Shown piece by piece: positions 12,823 through 21,182 of a DNA stretch of 27,595 nucleotides. The notes below the pieces were generated by a model, which did no database searches, was not told the origin of the DNA, and saw only the letters and a list, made by a program, of their open reading frames with translations. This DNA comes from SG8-39 sp041558415. Its GTDB lineage: Bacteria; Pseudomonadota; Gammaproteobacteria; Burkholderiales; SG8-39. Made by a program: the position numbers and the translations under genes. The stretch spans positions 1 to 27,595 of the forward strand of contig JBFFEY010000041.1 of the NCBI GenBank assembly GCA_041558415.1. Direction: 5' to 3'. The first letter of the stretch is position 1. The number at the start of each line of letters is the position of its first letter.

Positions 12823-15798
12823 CTAGGCGAGCGCCTGCTCGAGCAGGCGTGCCACGTGCAGCGCGCCGCGGCCTGCACCGTCCGCGATCTGGTGACGGCA
12901 GCTGGTGCCGTCGGCGACCACGATCGTTTCTGCGGGCGCGCGCCGCACCGCCGGCAGCAGCGCAGCCTCGGCCATTTTCATCGAGATGTCGTAATGCTCG
13001 GCTTCGTAGCCGAAGCTGCCCGCCATGCCGCAGCAGCTCGATTCGACCGTCGACAGCTTGAGCTCGGGCACCAGCCGCAGCGCGCCTTCCACCGCGCCCA
13101 TCGCGGCGAAAGCCTTCTGGTGGCAGTGGCCGTGCAGCAGCACGTCGGCGGCGAGCGGATTGAGCGGCAGCTGCAGCCGACCGGCGTCGTGCTCGCGCAC
13201 GAGAAATTCCTCGAACAGCAGCGCATTCGCCGCGAGCGCCTTGCTCTGTTCCCCGGGCAACAGCGCGCTCAACTCGTCGCGCAAGCCGAACAGGCAAGAA
13301 GGTTCGAGGCCGACGACCGGCACGCCGCGCTCGACCCAGGGCGCAAGCGCCTCGAGCGTGCGCCTCGCCTCCGCGCGTGCCTCGTCGACGAGTCCGGTCG
13401 CCAGGAAGCTACGCCCGCAGCACAAGGCGCGCCCGCCGTTCACGGGCTCAGCGACGTGCACGCTGCGGCCCGCCGCCTCGAGCACGCGGATCGCCGCACG
13501 CGTGTTCTCGGGCTCGAAGTAGCGATTGAAGGTGTCGACGAATAGTACGACCTCGCGCGCGCCCGAAGCCGCGCCGCCGGCGGGCGCCGCTCGACGAAAC
13601 ACATCGCGCCGGAAGCGCGGCGGCCTGCGCTCGGGCGCGAAGCGCGCGGCGCGCTTGCCGAGGTCCTGCGCCAGGTTGGCGAGCGGCGCGAGGCGCGAGG
13701 CCAGCGGCGCGTAGCGCGGCAGCCAGGCGATCAGCCGCTCGCGCAGCGTCAACGGACGCTGCCTGCGGTAGTGCGCCATGAACTCGATCTTCATGCGCGC
13801 CATGTCGACGCCGGTCGGACACTCGCGCTTGCAGCCTTTACAGGAAACGCAAAGATCGAGCGCCGCCTTGACCTCGTCGAGTGCGGGGAAGCTCGCACCC
13901 TCGGGGTCAGACCCCTTTTTTATCTTGGTGTCCTGCCCTGACGCCGAGGAAAAGGGGTCTGACCCCAGTTGTCCCGACAGCGCGAGACGCAAGGTATTCG
14001 CGCGCCCGCGCGTCAGATGCGTCTCGTCGCCAGTGGCGCGGTACGACGGGCACATGGTGCCGGCGTCGAACTTGCGGCAGTGGCCGTTGTTGTTGCACAT
14101 CTCGACGGCCTTGTCGAAACCGCCCCATTCCGACCAGTCGAGCACGGTGCGCAGCGGCTGCGCCGCGTAGCCGGGCGCGAAGCGCAGCAGCGCCTTGTCG
14201 TCCATGCGCGGCGGGTCGACGATCTTGCCGGGGTTCATCAGGCCCTTCGGGTCGAGCCAGGCCTTGATCTCGCCGAGCGCCGCGGTGAGGCGCGGGCCGA
14301 AGAACGGCGCGATCCACTCCGAGCGCACCAGTCCGTCGCCATGCTCACCGGAGTAGGCGCCCTTGAATTCCTTCACCATCGCGCAGGCTTCCTCGGCGAT
14401 GGCGCGCATCTTCTCGGCGCCGTCGCGCCGCATGTCGAGCACCGGGCGCACGTGCAGGCAGCCGACCGAGGCGTGCGCGTACCAGGTGCCGCGCGTGCCG
14501 TGCTTCTCGAACACTCGCGTGAGGCGATCGGTGTACTCGGCGAGGTGCTCGAGCGGCACGGCGCAGTCCTCGATGAAGGACACCGGCTTGCCGTCGCCCT
14601 TCATCGACATCATGATGTTGAGCCCCGCCTTGCGCACTTCCCAGATGTCCTTCTGCATCCGGCCGTCGGTCACCTCGACCACGCTGCCCGGGTGGCCGAG
14701 CTCGCCCATGAGCTCGCCGAGCTGGCGCAGCTTGGCGAGCTGCTCGGCGCGGTCTTCGCCGGAAAACTCCACCAGCAGGATCGCGTCCGGCTCGCCCCTG
14801 ATGAACGATTCGACCGTGCGGCGGAACGCCGCGTTCGCACGCGCCAGCTCGATCATGGTGCGATCGACCAGCTCCGCCGCCGACGGGCCGAGCTTGACGA
14901 TGTGCTGCGCGCTGTCCATCGCGTCGTAGAAGCGCGGGAAGTGGGCCACGCCCAGCACGCGCTGCGCGGGAATGGTCGACAGCTTGAGGTGCAGGCGCTC
15001 GAAATACGCCAGCGTGCCCTCGGAGCCGACCAGCAGGTGGGCGGCGTTCGCCTGCGGCCCGCCGAGATGGTCGAGGTTGTAGCCGGCGACGTGGCGCAGC
15101 ACCTTCGGAAAGCGCGCGGCGATCTCGTCCTTCTCGCGTTCGTACAAGGCGCGCAGCTTGCCGAGCAGTGCGACATAGCCGGGCGGGCCGGCGGACGCAT
15201 CGAGCGTCTCGGGGATCGGGCCGAAGCGCCAGCGTTCGCCGCCCGCCGTCAGCGCGTCGATCGCCAGCACGTTGTGCACCATGTTGCCGTAGGCGATCGA
15301 GCGCGAGCCGCAGGAATTGTTGCCCGCCATGCCGCCGAGCGTGGCCTGCGCCGAGGTCGACACGTCGACCGGGTACCACAGCCGGTGGCGGCGCAGCTCG
15401 GCGTTGAAGCGGTCGAGCACCAGCCCCGGCTGGACCACCGCGGTGCCCGCGTCGACGTCGAGCTCGAGCAGCCCGTTTAGGTGCTTGGCGTTGTCGATGA
15501 CCAGCGCCTCGCCGACCGTCTGGCCGCACTGCGAGGTGCCCGCGCCGCGCGGCAGGATCGGCACGCCGGCCTCGGCGGCGATGGCGAGCGCGATGCGCGC
15601 GGCCTCCTCGCTGCGCGGCACCACCACGCCGATCGGTGCGATCTGGTAGATCGACGCGTCGGTCGCGTAGCGGCCGCGGCTCGCGGCGTCGAACAGCACC
15701 TCGCCGTCGACTTCGCGCCGCAGGCGCGCGGCGAGCGCGGCGTCGCCCGGGCGGCGGGCGCCCCGCAGCAGCCGCACCGGTGCCTGGGGCGCGTTCAT
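12823..15798 (-). CDS. FAD-linked oxidase fused to Fe-S/CCG domains (GlcD-GlcF/YdiJ-like)
   Basis: 991 residues. The N-terminal half is a PCMH-type FAD-binding domain (GVVVPRSEEAARIA, PILPRGAGTSQCGQ, GGMAGNNSCGSRSIAYGN) with an FAD-oxidase C-terminal domain (SGEHGDGLVRSEW, LDPKGLMNPGKIVDP). Then come iron-sulfur segments CNNNGHCRK and C650, C653, C656, C660 (CVSCKGCKRECPTG). The end has CCG motifs (ALCCGRSF, HGHCHQKAF, SSCCGMAGSFGYE). Such fusions oxidise 2-hydroxy acids (D-lactate, glycolate, D-2-hydroxyglutarate) and feed electrons to the respiratory chain. Residues about 612-632 are encoded by the palindromic element 13903-13966 and are foreign to the family. The divergent aminotransferase uses glyoxylate-type chemistry, making glycolate a reasonable but unproven substrate. 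Start MNAPQAP chosen; no clear ribosome site. Confidence 0.92.
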   Translation of the reverse strand: MNAPQAPVRLLRGARRPGDAALAARLRREVDGEVLFDAASRGRYATDASIYQIAPIGVVVPRSEEAARIALAIAAEAGVPILPRGAGTSQCGQTVGEALVIDNAKHLNGLLELDVDAGTAVVQPGLVLDRFNAELRRHRLWYPVDVSTSAQATLGGMAGNNSCGSRSIAYGNMVHNVLAIDALTAGGERWRFGPIPETLDASAGPPGYVALLGKLRALYEREKDEIAARFPKVLRHVAGYNLDHLGGPQANAAHLLVGSEGTLAYFERLHLKLSTIPAQRVLGVAHFPRFYDAMDSAQHIVKLGPSAAELVDRTMIELARANAAFRRTVESFIRGEPDAILLVEFSGEDRAEQLAKLRQLGELMGELGHPGSVVEVTDGRMQKDIWEVRKAGLNIMMSMKGDGKPVSFIEDCAVPLEHLAEYTDRLTRVFEKHGTRGTWYAHASVGCLHVRPVLDMRRDGAEKMRAIAEEACAMVKEFKGAYSGEHGDGLVRSEWIAPFFGPRLTAALGEIKAWLDPKGLMNPGKIVDPPRMDDKALLRFAPGYAAQPLRTVLDWSEWGGFDKAVEMCNNNGHCRKFDAGTMCPSYRATGDETHLTRGRANTLRLALSGQLGSDPFSSASGQDTKIKKGSDPEGASFPALDEVKAALDLCVSCKGCKRECPTGVDMARMKIEFMAHYRRQRPLTLRERLIAWLPRYAPLASRLAPLANLAQDLGKRAARFAPERRPPRFRRDVFRRAAPAGGAASGAREVVLFVDTFNRYFEPENTRAAIRVLEAAGRSVHVAEPVNGGRALCCGRSFLATGLVDEARAEARRTLEALAPWVERGVPVVGLEPSCLFGLRDELSALLPGEQSKALAANALLFEEFLVREHDAGRLQLPLNPLAADVLLHGHCHQKAFAAMGAVEGALRLVPELKLSTVESSCCGMAGSFGYEAEHYDISMKMAEAALLPAVRRAPAETIVVADGTSCRHQIADGAGRGALHVARLLEQALA
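12832..12849. repeat. 18-bp perfect palindrome at the lgt/oxidase convergence
   Basis: CGCCTGCTCGAGCAGGCG lies in the last codons of the FAD oxidase, 14 bp beyond the lgt stop codon. It could act as a transcript-end hairpin for lgt, but no T-run follows and it also encodes the LLEQA peptide, so it may be coincidental. Confidence 0.3.
13903..13966. repeat. Palindromic repeat element inserted in frame in a coding gene
   Basis: Arms GGGGTCAGACCCCTTTT (13903-13919) and AAAAGGGGTCTGACCCC (13950-13966) are perfect 17-bp inverted repeats around a 30-bp interior. The core is the one seen at 9286-9396. Read on the minus strand it stays open and encodes the tetrapeptide GSDP from both arms (residues 612-615 and 629-632 of the FAD oxidase). 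It lies in the linker just before the CVSCKGCKRECP iron-sulfur motif. Confidence 0.85.
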
Positions 15799-15838
15799 GC
15801 CGCGCCGCCCGCCGGCGGCCACGCGCGGCGAATCTGCA

Positions 15839-15868
15839 TTGCCCGAACCCGCCGCGACTGCCGATAAT
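15839..15868 (+). promoter_or_regulatory. Sigma70-like promoter for the catabolic operon
   Basis: TTGCCC (15839-15844, 4/6) and GATAAT (15863-15868, 5/6) are 18 bp apart, in the 112-bp gap between the divergent oxidase and aminotransferase starts. Transcription would begin near 15875, leaving a 36-nt leader with ACGAGG as ribosome site before ATG 15911. Confidence 0.5.
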
Positions 15869-15910
15869 TCGTCTTCCCTGCGCGCACAGCTCATTTTACG
15901 AGGCATCCCC

Positions 15911-17107
15911 ATGGCGAGAACCCCCGGCCGGCATTTCCTGCAGATTCCCGGGCCGACGAACGTCCCCGACCGCGTACTGCGCGCGATCGACATGCCGACG
16001 ATGGACCATCGCGGCCCCGAGTTCGCCGCGCTCGGCAAGGCCGTGCTTGCCGGCATGAAGCGCATTTTCAAATCGCCCAAGGGCGAAGTGGTCATTTACC
16101 CCGCCTCGGGGACCGGCGCCTGGGAAGCGGCGCTGGTCAACACGCTGTCGCCGGGTGACCGGGTGCTGATGTGCGAGACCGGCCAGTTCGCGACGCTCTG
16201 GCACAAGCTCGCGAAGCGCCTCGGGCTCGACATCGAATTCATCGCCGGCGACTGGCGCCACGGCGCCGACCCCGCGGCAATCGAGCAGCGCCTGCGCGGC
16301 GACGCCGAAAAGCGCATCAAGGCGGTGTGCGTGGTGCACAACGAAACCTCGACCGGCGTGACCTCGCGCATCGCGGACCTGCGCAAGGCGATCGACGCCG
16401 CCGGGCATCCGGCGCTGTTCATGGTCGACACGATCTCGTCGCTCGCCTCGATCGATTACCGGCACGACGAATGGGGCGTCGACATCACCGTCGCCGGCTC
16501 GCAGAAGGGGCTGATGCTGCCGCCGGGGCTGTCGTTCAACTGCGTTTCGACGAAGGCGCTCGCGGCCGCGGAGACCGCCAAGCTGCCGAAGAGCTACTGG
16601 GCCTGGGACGAAATGCTGAGCAACGGCAAGAATGGCTACTTTCCCTACACGCCGGCGACCAACCTGCTCTACGGCCTGCGCGAAGCGATCGTCATGCTCG
16701 AGGAAGAAGGGCTGGAGAACGTGTTCGCGCGGCACCAGCGCCACGCCGAGGCGACGCGGCGCGCCGTGCGCGCCGGGGGGCTGGAGGTTCTCGCGCTCGA
16801 CGCGCGCGAGTATTCGGGCTCGCTCACCGCGGTGCTGATGCCCGCCGCGCATGATGCCGACCGCGTGCGCAAGGTCATCCTCGAGACCTTCGACATGTCG
16901 CTCGGCACGGGCCTCGGCAAGCTGGCGGGCAAGGTGTTCCGCATCGGCCATCTCGGCGACTTCAACGACCTCGCGCTGATGGGCACGCTCGCCGGCGTCG
17001 AGATGGGCCTGGCGCTCGCCGGGGTGCCGGTCAAGGCGCAGGGCGTGCAGGCGGCGATGGCCTACCTCGCCGAGGCGCATCGCAGCGCGCCGCGCGCCGC
17101 GGCCTGA
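15911..17107 (+). CDS. Serine-glyoxylate-type aminotransferase (class V, PLP)
   Basis: 398 residues. The opening PGRHFLQIPGPTNVPDRVLR and TMDHRGPEFAALGK are typical of the serine/alanine-glyoxylate aminotransferase group. The PLP-binding lysine is K199 in VAGSQKGLMLPPG; FMVDTISSLASIDY supplies the Asp that contacts the pyridine ring. The C-terminal FRIGHLGDFNDLALMGTLAGVEMGL is the family signature. It would transfer an amino group from serine or alanine to glyoxylate, giving glycine and hydroxypyruvate or pyruvate. ATG 15911 was chosen for its ACGAGG ribosome site and family start; a frame open from 15797 adds 38 atypical residues. It is first in the operon and only 6 bp from the crotonase gene. 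Exact amino donor unknown. Confidence 0.9.
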   Translation: MARTPGRHFLQIPGPTNVPDRVLRAIDMPTMDHRGPEFAALGKAVLAGMKRIFKSPKGEVVIYPASGTGAWEAALVNTLSPGDRVLMCETGQFATLWHKLAKRLGLDIEFIAGDWRHGADPAAIEQRLRGDAEKRIKAVCVVHNETSTGVTSRIADLRKAIDAAGHPALFMVDTISSLASIDYRHDEWGVDITVAGSQKGLMLPPGLSFNCVSTKALAAAETAKLPKSYWAWDEMLSNGKNGYFPYTPATNLLYGLREAIVMLEEEGLENVFARHQRHAEATRRAVRAGGLEVLALDAREYSGSLTAVLMPAAHDADRVRKVILETFDMSLGTGLGKLAGKVFRIGHLGDFNDLALMGTLAGVEMGLALAGVPVKAQGVQAAMAYLAEAHRSAPRAAA

Positions 17108-17113
17108 GCGCCG

Positions 17114-17893
17114 ATGCGCGATCCGATCCTCACCGCGCGCGACGGCGCGATCGCGACGGTGACGCTCAACAATCCGGAGAAGCTGAACGCGCTGTCGAAG
17201 GCGATGTGGTCGCGCCTCGGCGAGACGATGCGCGCGCTCGACGCCGATGAATCGGTGCGCTGCATCGTACTGCGCGGCGCGGGCGGCAAGGCATTCGCCG
17301 CGGGCGCCGACATCTCTGCGTTTCACGCCGAGCGCGCCAATTCGGCGCAGGCCAAGACCTACAGCGAGCAGGGCATCGGCTGGATGCATGCAGTCGCCGA
17401 GTGCCGTCATCCGACGCTCGCGCTGATCGAGGGCGCCTGCGTGGGCGGCGGGCTGCTGATCGCCTCGCAATGCGACCTGCGGATCTGCAACGAGTCGGCG
17501 CGCTTCGGCGTGCCGGTGAAGAATCTCGGTCTCACGGAGTCCTACGACGAGCTGCAGGGCATGATGCGCGTCATCGGCCCGGCCGCGTCGCTCGAGATCC
17601 TGCTCGAGGGACGCATCTGGGCTGCGCGCGAGGCGCAGGAGAAGGGGCTCGTCAACCGCGTGGTCGCGGACGACAAGGTCGAGGCGGAAGCCTACGCCAC
17701 CGCGCGCCGCATCGCCGAGGGCGCGCCGCTGGTGGCGCGCTGGCACAAGAAGTTCGTCCGTCGCCTGCTCGATCCGCGTCCGCTAAGCGCGGCAGAGCGC
17801 GACGAAGGCTACGCCTGCTTCGACACCGAGGACTATCGCGAGGGCGTGGCGGCGTTTCTCGCCAAGCGCAAGCCGCAGTTCAGCGGCCGTTGA
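17114..17893 (+). CDS. Crotonase-fold enoyl-CoA hydratase/isomerase family protein
   Basis: 259 residues, normal length. The CoA-binding and oxyanion-hole segments are clear: KAFAAGADISAF (64-70) and GACVGGGLLIASQCDLRI (about 107-124). However, the two glutamates used by classical enoyl-CoA hydratase are absent: the GGGCE position reads GGGLL (L115), and the QPE position reads VPV (V135). E142 in LGLTESYDE is near where single-glutamate delta3-delta2 enoyl-CoA isomerases keep their base, so isomerase, lyase or another crotonase reaction is more likely than hydration. RIWAAREAQEKGLVNRVV is typical of the family's C-terminal half. It is 6 bp from the aminotransferase and 8 bp before the acyl-CoA dehydrogenase. 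Confidence 0.9.
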   Translation: MRDPILTARDGAIATVTLNNPEKLNALSKAMWSRLGETMRALDADESVRCIVLRGAGGKAFAAGADISAFHAERANSAQAKTYSEQGIGWMHAVAECRHPTLALIEGACVGGGLLIASQCDLRICNESARFGVPVKNLGLTESYDELQGMMRVIGPAASLEILLEGRIWAAREAQEKGLVNRVVADDKVEAEAYATARRIAEGAPLVARWHKKFVRRLLDPRPLSAAERDEGYACFDTEDYREGVAAFLAKRKPQFSGR

Positions 17894-17901
17894 GCCGGCG
17901 C

Positions 17902-19080
17902 ATGGATTTCAGGTTCACCGAAGAGCAGCGCCTGTTCGCCGACAGCGTGCGCGGCTTCGCGCAGAAGCATCTCGCCGCCGGCGCCGTCGCGCGGGCGCAC
18001 GATCCGGCGCACCCCTTCGATGTCGCGCGCCTGATGGCGCAGCAGGGACTGATGGGGATCACCATGCCGGAAGCCGACGGCGGGCAGGGCGGCACGCTGA
18101 TGGACGCAGTGATCGCCATCGAGGCCGTCGCGTCGGTCTGTCCGCGCAGCGCCGACGTGATCCAGGCCGGCAACTTCGGCCCGGTGCGCGTGCTCGCGGA
18201 ATTCGGCAGCGCGGAGCAGAAAGCGAAATACCTGGCGCCGATCCTTGCCGGCGAGACCGTAGTCTGCCTCGGCATGAGCGAGCCGGAAGCGGGCTCCGCG
18301 GTCACCGACCTGAAGACCGCGGCCACGCCCGATGGCGACGGTTACCGCGTCTCCGGCAGCAAGGTGTTCTCGACGCACGGACCCTACGCCTCGGTGATCC
18401 TCGCCTATGTGCGCTACGGACCGGGCGTGGGCGGCATCGGCTCGATGCTGATCGAACCCGGCTGGGACGGCGTGTCGTTCGGCAAGCGCTCGACGTTCAT
18501 GTCGGGCGAGGAGTGGGTGGAGATCTACTTCGACAACGTCCACGTGCCGCGCGAGAACGTGCTGCTCGGCCCAGGCGGCTTCAGGAAGCAGATCGCCGGC
18601 TTCAACATCGAGCGCATCGGCAACACCGCGCGCTCGCTGGCGCTGGGCCGCTACTGCTTCGAGGCTGCGCGCGAGTGGGCGCTGACGCGTCAGCAGTTCG
18701 GCAGGCCGCTCGCCGAGTTCCAGGGACTGCAGTGGAAATTCGCCGACATGAAGATGAAGCTCGATGCCGGCGAGCTGCTTCTGTACCGCGCTGCATCGAA
18801 CGCCGACCAGGGCTTCCCCTCGGCGCAGGAAACCTCGATCGCCAAGGCGTTCTGCAACCTCGCGGGCTTCGAGGTCGCCAACGAGGCGCTGCAGATCATG
18901 GGCGGCACCGGCTACAGCCAGGAGGTGCTGGTCGAGTACTGCCTGCGCCGCTGCCGCGGCTGGATGATCGCCGGCGGCTCGATCGAGATGATGAAGAACC
19001 GCATCGCCGAGGGCATCTTCGGGCGCAGCTTCTCGCAGCGTCCGCAGCGCGAGGGGCGCGAGGGGCGCCGCCCGGCGTGA
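17902..19080 (+). CDS. Acyl-CoA dehydrogenase
   Basis: 392 residues, FAD-dependent alpha,beta-desaturase of acyl-CoA esters. DFRFTEEQRLFADSVRGFAQ opens the helical domain. CLGMSEPEAGSAVTDLKTAA is the flavin/substrate loop, and YRVSGSKVFSTHG the beta-domain. RQQFGRPLAEFQGLQWKFAD and ALQIMGGTGYSQE complete the C-terminal helical bundle. The usual EGT base (Glu376 in medium-chain enzymes) is replaced: the segment reads MIAGGSIEMMKN with G358 there. Instead E237 in GFNIERIGNTARS aligns by eye with the base of isovaleryl-CoA and long-chain dehydrogenases, suggesting a branched substrate. Its TGA overlaps the GTG start of the CoA-ligase gene, indicating translational coupling. Confidence 0.93.
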   Translation: MDFRFTEEQRLFADSVRGFAQKHLAAGAVARAHDPAHPFDVARLMAQQGLMGITMPEADGGQGGTLMDAVIAIEAVASVCPRSADVIQAGNFGPVRVLAEFGSAEQKAKYLAPILAGETVVCLGMSEPEAGSAVTDLKTAATPDGDGYRVSGSKVFSTHGPYASVILAYVRYGPGVGGIGSMLIEPGWDGVSFGKRSTFMSGEEWVEIYFDNVHVPRENVLLGPGGFRKQIAGFNIERIGNTARSLALGRYCFEAAREWALTRQQFGRPLAEFQGLQWKFADMKMKLDAGELLLYRAASNADQGFPSAQETSIAKAFCNLAGFEVANEALQIMGGTGYSQEVLVEYCLRRCRGWMIAGGSIEMMKNRIAEGIFGRSFSQRPQREGREGRRPA

Positions 19081-21182
19081 GCGCCGCGTCGCGCGAGGCG
19101 CTGTTCCGCGCACTGTTCGCGCCGCGCGGGGTTGCGCTCTACGGCGCCTCGGGCGACGCCGCGAAGAACACCGCCCGCCCGCAGCGTTACCTGCGCAAGC
19201 ACGGCTACACGGGACTCATCGCGCCGATCAACCGCAGCCGGCGCGAGGTGCTCGGCGTCGCGGCCTATCCGAGCCTCGCCGAAGCACCGGCCGAGATCGA
19301 CCAGGTGTTCATCATGGTGCCGCCGGCGGACGTGCCGGCCGCCTGCGAGGAGTGCTTCGCCCGGCGCGTGCCCGTGGTCACCATCTTCACCGACGGCTTC
19401 GGCGAGACCGGGCGCGCGGGGCGCGCAATCGAAGCGCAGCTGGTCGAGCGCGCACGCGCTGCCGGCGTGCGCCTGCTCGGCCCGAACAGCATCGGCCTGA
19501 TCAGCACCGCGCCGCCGACCGCCCTCTCGGTGAATGCAGTGCTCGAGCTCGACCGCCTGCCGGTCGGTCCGCTCGGCGTGGTGTCGCAGTCGGGCAGCCT
19601 GATCGGCGCGTTCCTGTCGCGCGGTGCGGCGCGCGGCATCGGCTTTTCGCGGCTGGTGTCGGTCGGCAACGAGGCCGACCTGTCGGTCGCCGAGCTGGTC
19701 GAGCTGCTCCTCGACGACGCGCAGACGCAGGCCATCCTGCTTTTCCTCGAGACGCTGCGCGAGCCCGAGCGCCTGGCGCGGGCGGCGCGCCGCGCCTTCG
19801 AGGCCGGCAAGCCGGTGATCGCCTACAAGCTCGGGCGCTCGGGCGCGGGCGTCGAGCTGGCCAAGTCGCACACCGGCGCCATCGCGGGCGACGACCGAGC
19901 GGTCGACGCGTTCCTGCGCAGCTGCGGCGTGCTGCGCGTGCACAGCTTTGAGGCGCTGATCGAGAGCGCCTATCTCGTCATCGGCCAGCGCCCGCCGCAA
20001 CGCCGGCGGGTGGCGATGATGACGACCACCGGCGGGGGCGCCGCGCTGGTCGCCGACCCGATCGGTGCCGCGGGGGTCGAGCTCGTCGCGCCGCCGCCCG
20101 CGGTCGCCGAAGCGATCCGCGCGCTCGGCGTGCGGGTCGGCGAATCGCCGCTCATCGACCTGACGCTCGCCGGCGCGCGCGGTAACGTCTACGGCCCGGT
20201 GCTCGAGGCGCTGCTCGCCTCCGACCACTGCGACGCCGTGGTCGCCGCAGTCGGCTCTTCCGGCCAGTTCCACCCGCAGGTCGCCATCGAGCCGATCCTG
20301 CGCGCGCGCCGCGCGCATCCGCACAAGGCGCTCGCCGTGTTCATCGCACCGGAGGCGCAGGCCTCGCTCGAACTGCTGGCAAAAAACGGCGTCGCAGCGT
20401 TCCGCACGCCGGAGTCCTGCGCCGACGCGCTCGCTGCGTTCTTCGCCTGGCGCGCGCCGCGCGCGGCGCCGGCCGTCGACGCCGGCCTTGCGAAGACATT
20501 GCGCCGCGCGCTCGGGGCGGAAGATCCCCTGCGTGCCGAGCGACTGTTCGCCGCGCTCGGCGTGCCGCAGACCGCGGCGCAATGGCTGCGCGACCCCGAC
20601 GCGCCGATCGGCTGCGCATTCCCGGTGGCGATCAAGATCGCCTCGCCCGACCTCGCGCACAAGACCGAGGTGCGCGGCGTCGAGCTGAACCTGAAAACCG
20701 CGCGCAGCGCGGCAGCGGCGGCGAAGCGGCTGCTCAAGCGCGTGTCCGCCGCGCGGCCCGATGCGAGGCTCGACGGCGTGATCGCCGCGAGCATGCAGCA
20801 GGGGCTCGGCGAAGCGATCCTCGGCTACCGCGTCGATCCGCAGGTCGGGCCGCTGGTGCTGGTCGGCGCCGGCGGCACGCTGGCCGAGCTCTACCGCGAT
20901 GTGGCGCTGCGCCCGGCGCCGGTCAACTTGCAGGAGGCAACGGCGATGATCGCGGAGGTGCGCGGCTTCGCGCCGCTCGCCGGCTACCGCAACGCGCCGC
21001 GCGGCGACCTGGCTGCGCTCGCCGAGGCGGTCGTCGCCTTCTCGCGGCTGGTGGCGCTGCCCGACGTGCAGGAAGCGGAGATCAATCCGCTCGTCGTCAA
21101 GGCCGAAGGCGAGGGCGTGATCGGCGTTGACGCGCTCGTCGTTCTGCGCGATGGTGCGCCCCGCGATGACCCTGCCGCTTGA
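19077..21182 (+). CDS. NDP-forming acyl-CoA synthetase (ADP-forming CoA ligase)
   Basis: 701 residues, starting at GTG 19077 in a GTGA overlap with the dehydrogenase. Domain order: CoA-binding Rossmann domain (GVALYGASGDAAKN), succinyl-CoA-synthetase-like flavodoxin domains (GVVSQSGSLIGAFLSRGAARG, VSVGNEADLS), phospho-histidine loop with H265 (KSHTGAIAGDD), then an ATP-grasp domain (FPVAIKIASPDLAHKTEVRGVEL, EAEINPLVVK). The enzyme joins a carboxylic acid to CoA using ATP (yielding ADP and phosphate) through a phospho-histidine. In this operon it presumably activates the imported acid for the dehydrogenase. The acid cannot be inferred; related proteins use acetate, pimelate, aryl acids or others. 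Confidence 0.92.
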   Translation: MSAASREALFRALFAPRGVALYGASGDAAKNTARPQRYLRKHGYTGLIAPINRSRREVLGVAAYPSLAEAPAEIDQVFIMVPPADVPAACEECFARRVPVVTIFTDGFGETGRAGRAIEAQLVERARAAGVRLLGPNSIGLISTAPPTALSVNAVLELDRLPVGPLGVVSQSGSLIGAFLSRGAARGIGFSRLVSVGNEADLSVAELVELLLDDAQTQAILLFLETLREPERLARAARRAFEAGKPVIAYKLGRSGAGVELAKSHTGAIAGDDRAVDAFLRSCGVLRVHSFEALIESAYLVIGQRPPQRRRVAMMTTTGGGAALVADPIGAAGVELVAPPPAVAEAIRALGVRVGESPLIDLTLAGARGNVYGPVLEALLASDHCDAVVAAVGSSGQFHPQVAIEPILRARRAHPHKALAVFIAPEAQASLELLAKNGVAAFRTPESCADALAAFFAWRAPRAAPAVDAGLAKTLRRALGAEDPLRAERLFAALGVPQTAAQWLRDPDAPIGCAFPVAIKIASPDLAHKTEVRGVELNLKTARSAAAAAKRLLKRVSAARPDARLDGVIAASMQQGLGEAILGYRVDPQVGPLVLVGAGGTLAELYRDVALRPAPVNLQEATAMIAEVRGFAPLAGYRNAPRGDLAALAEAVVAFSRLVALPDVQEAEINPLVVKAEGEGVIGVDALVVLRDGAPRDDPAA

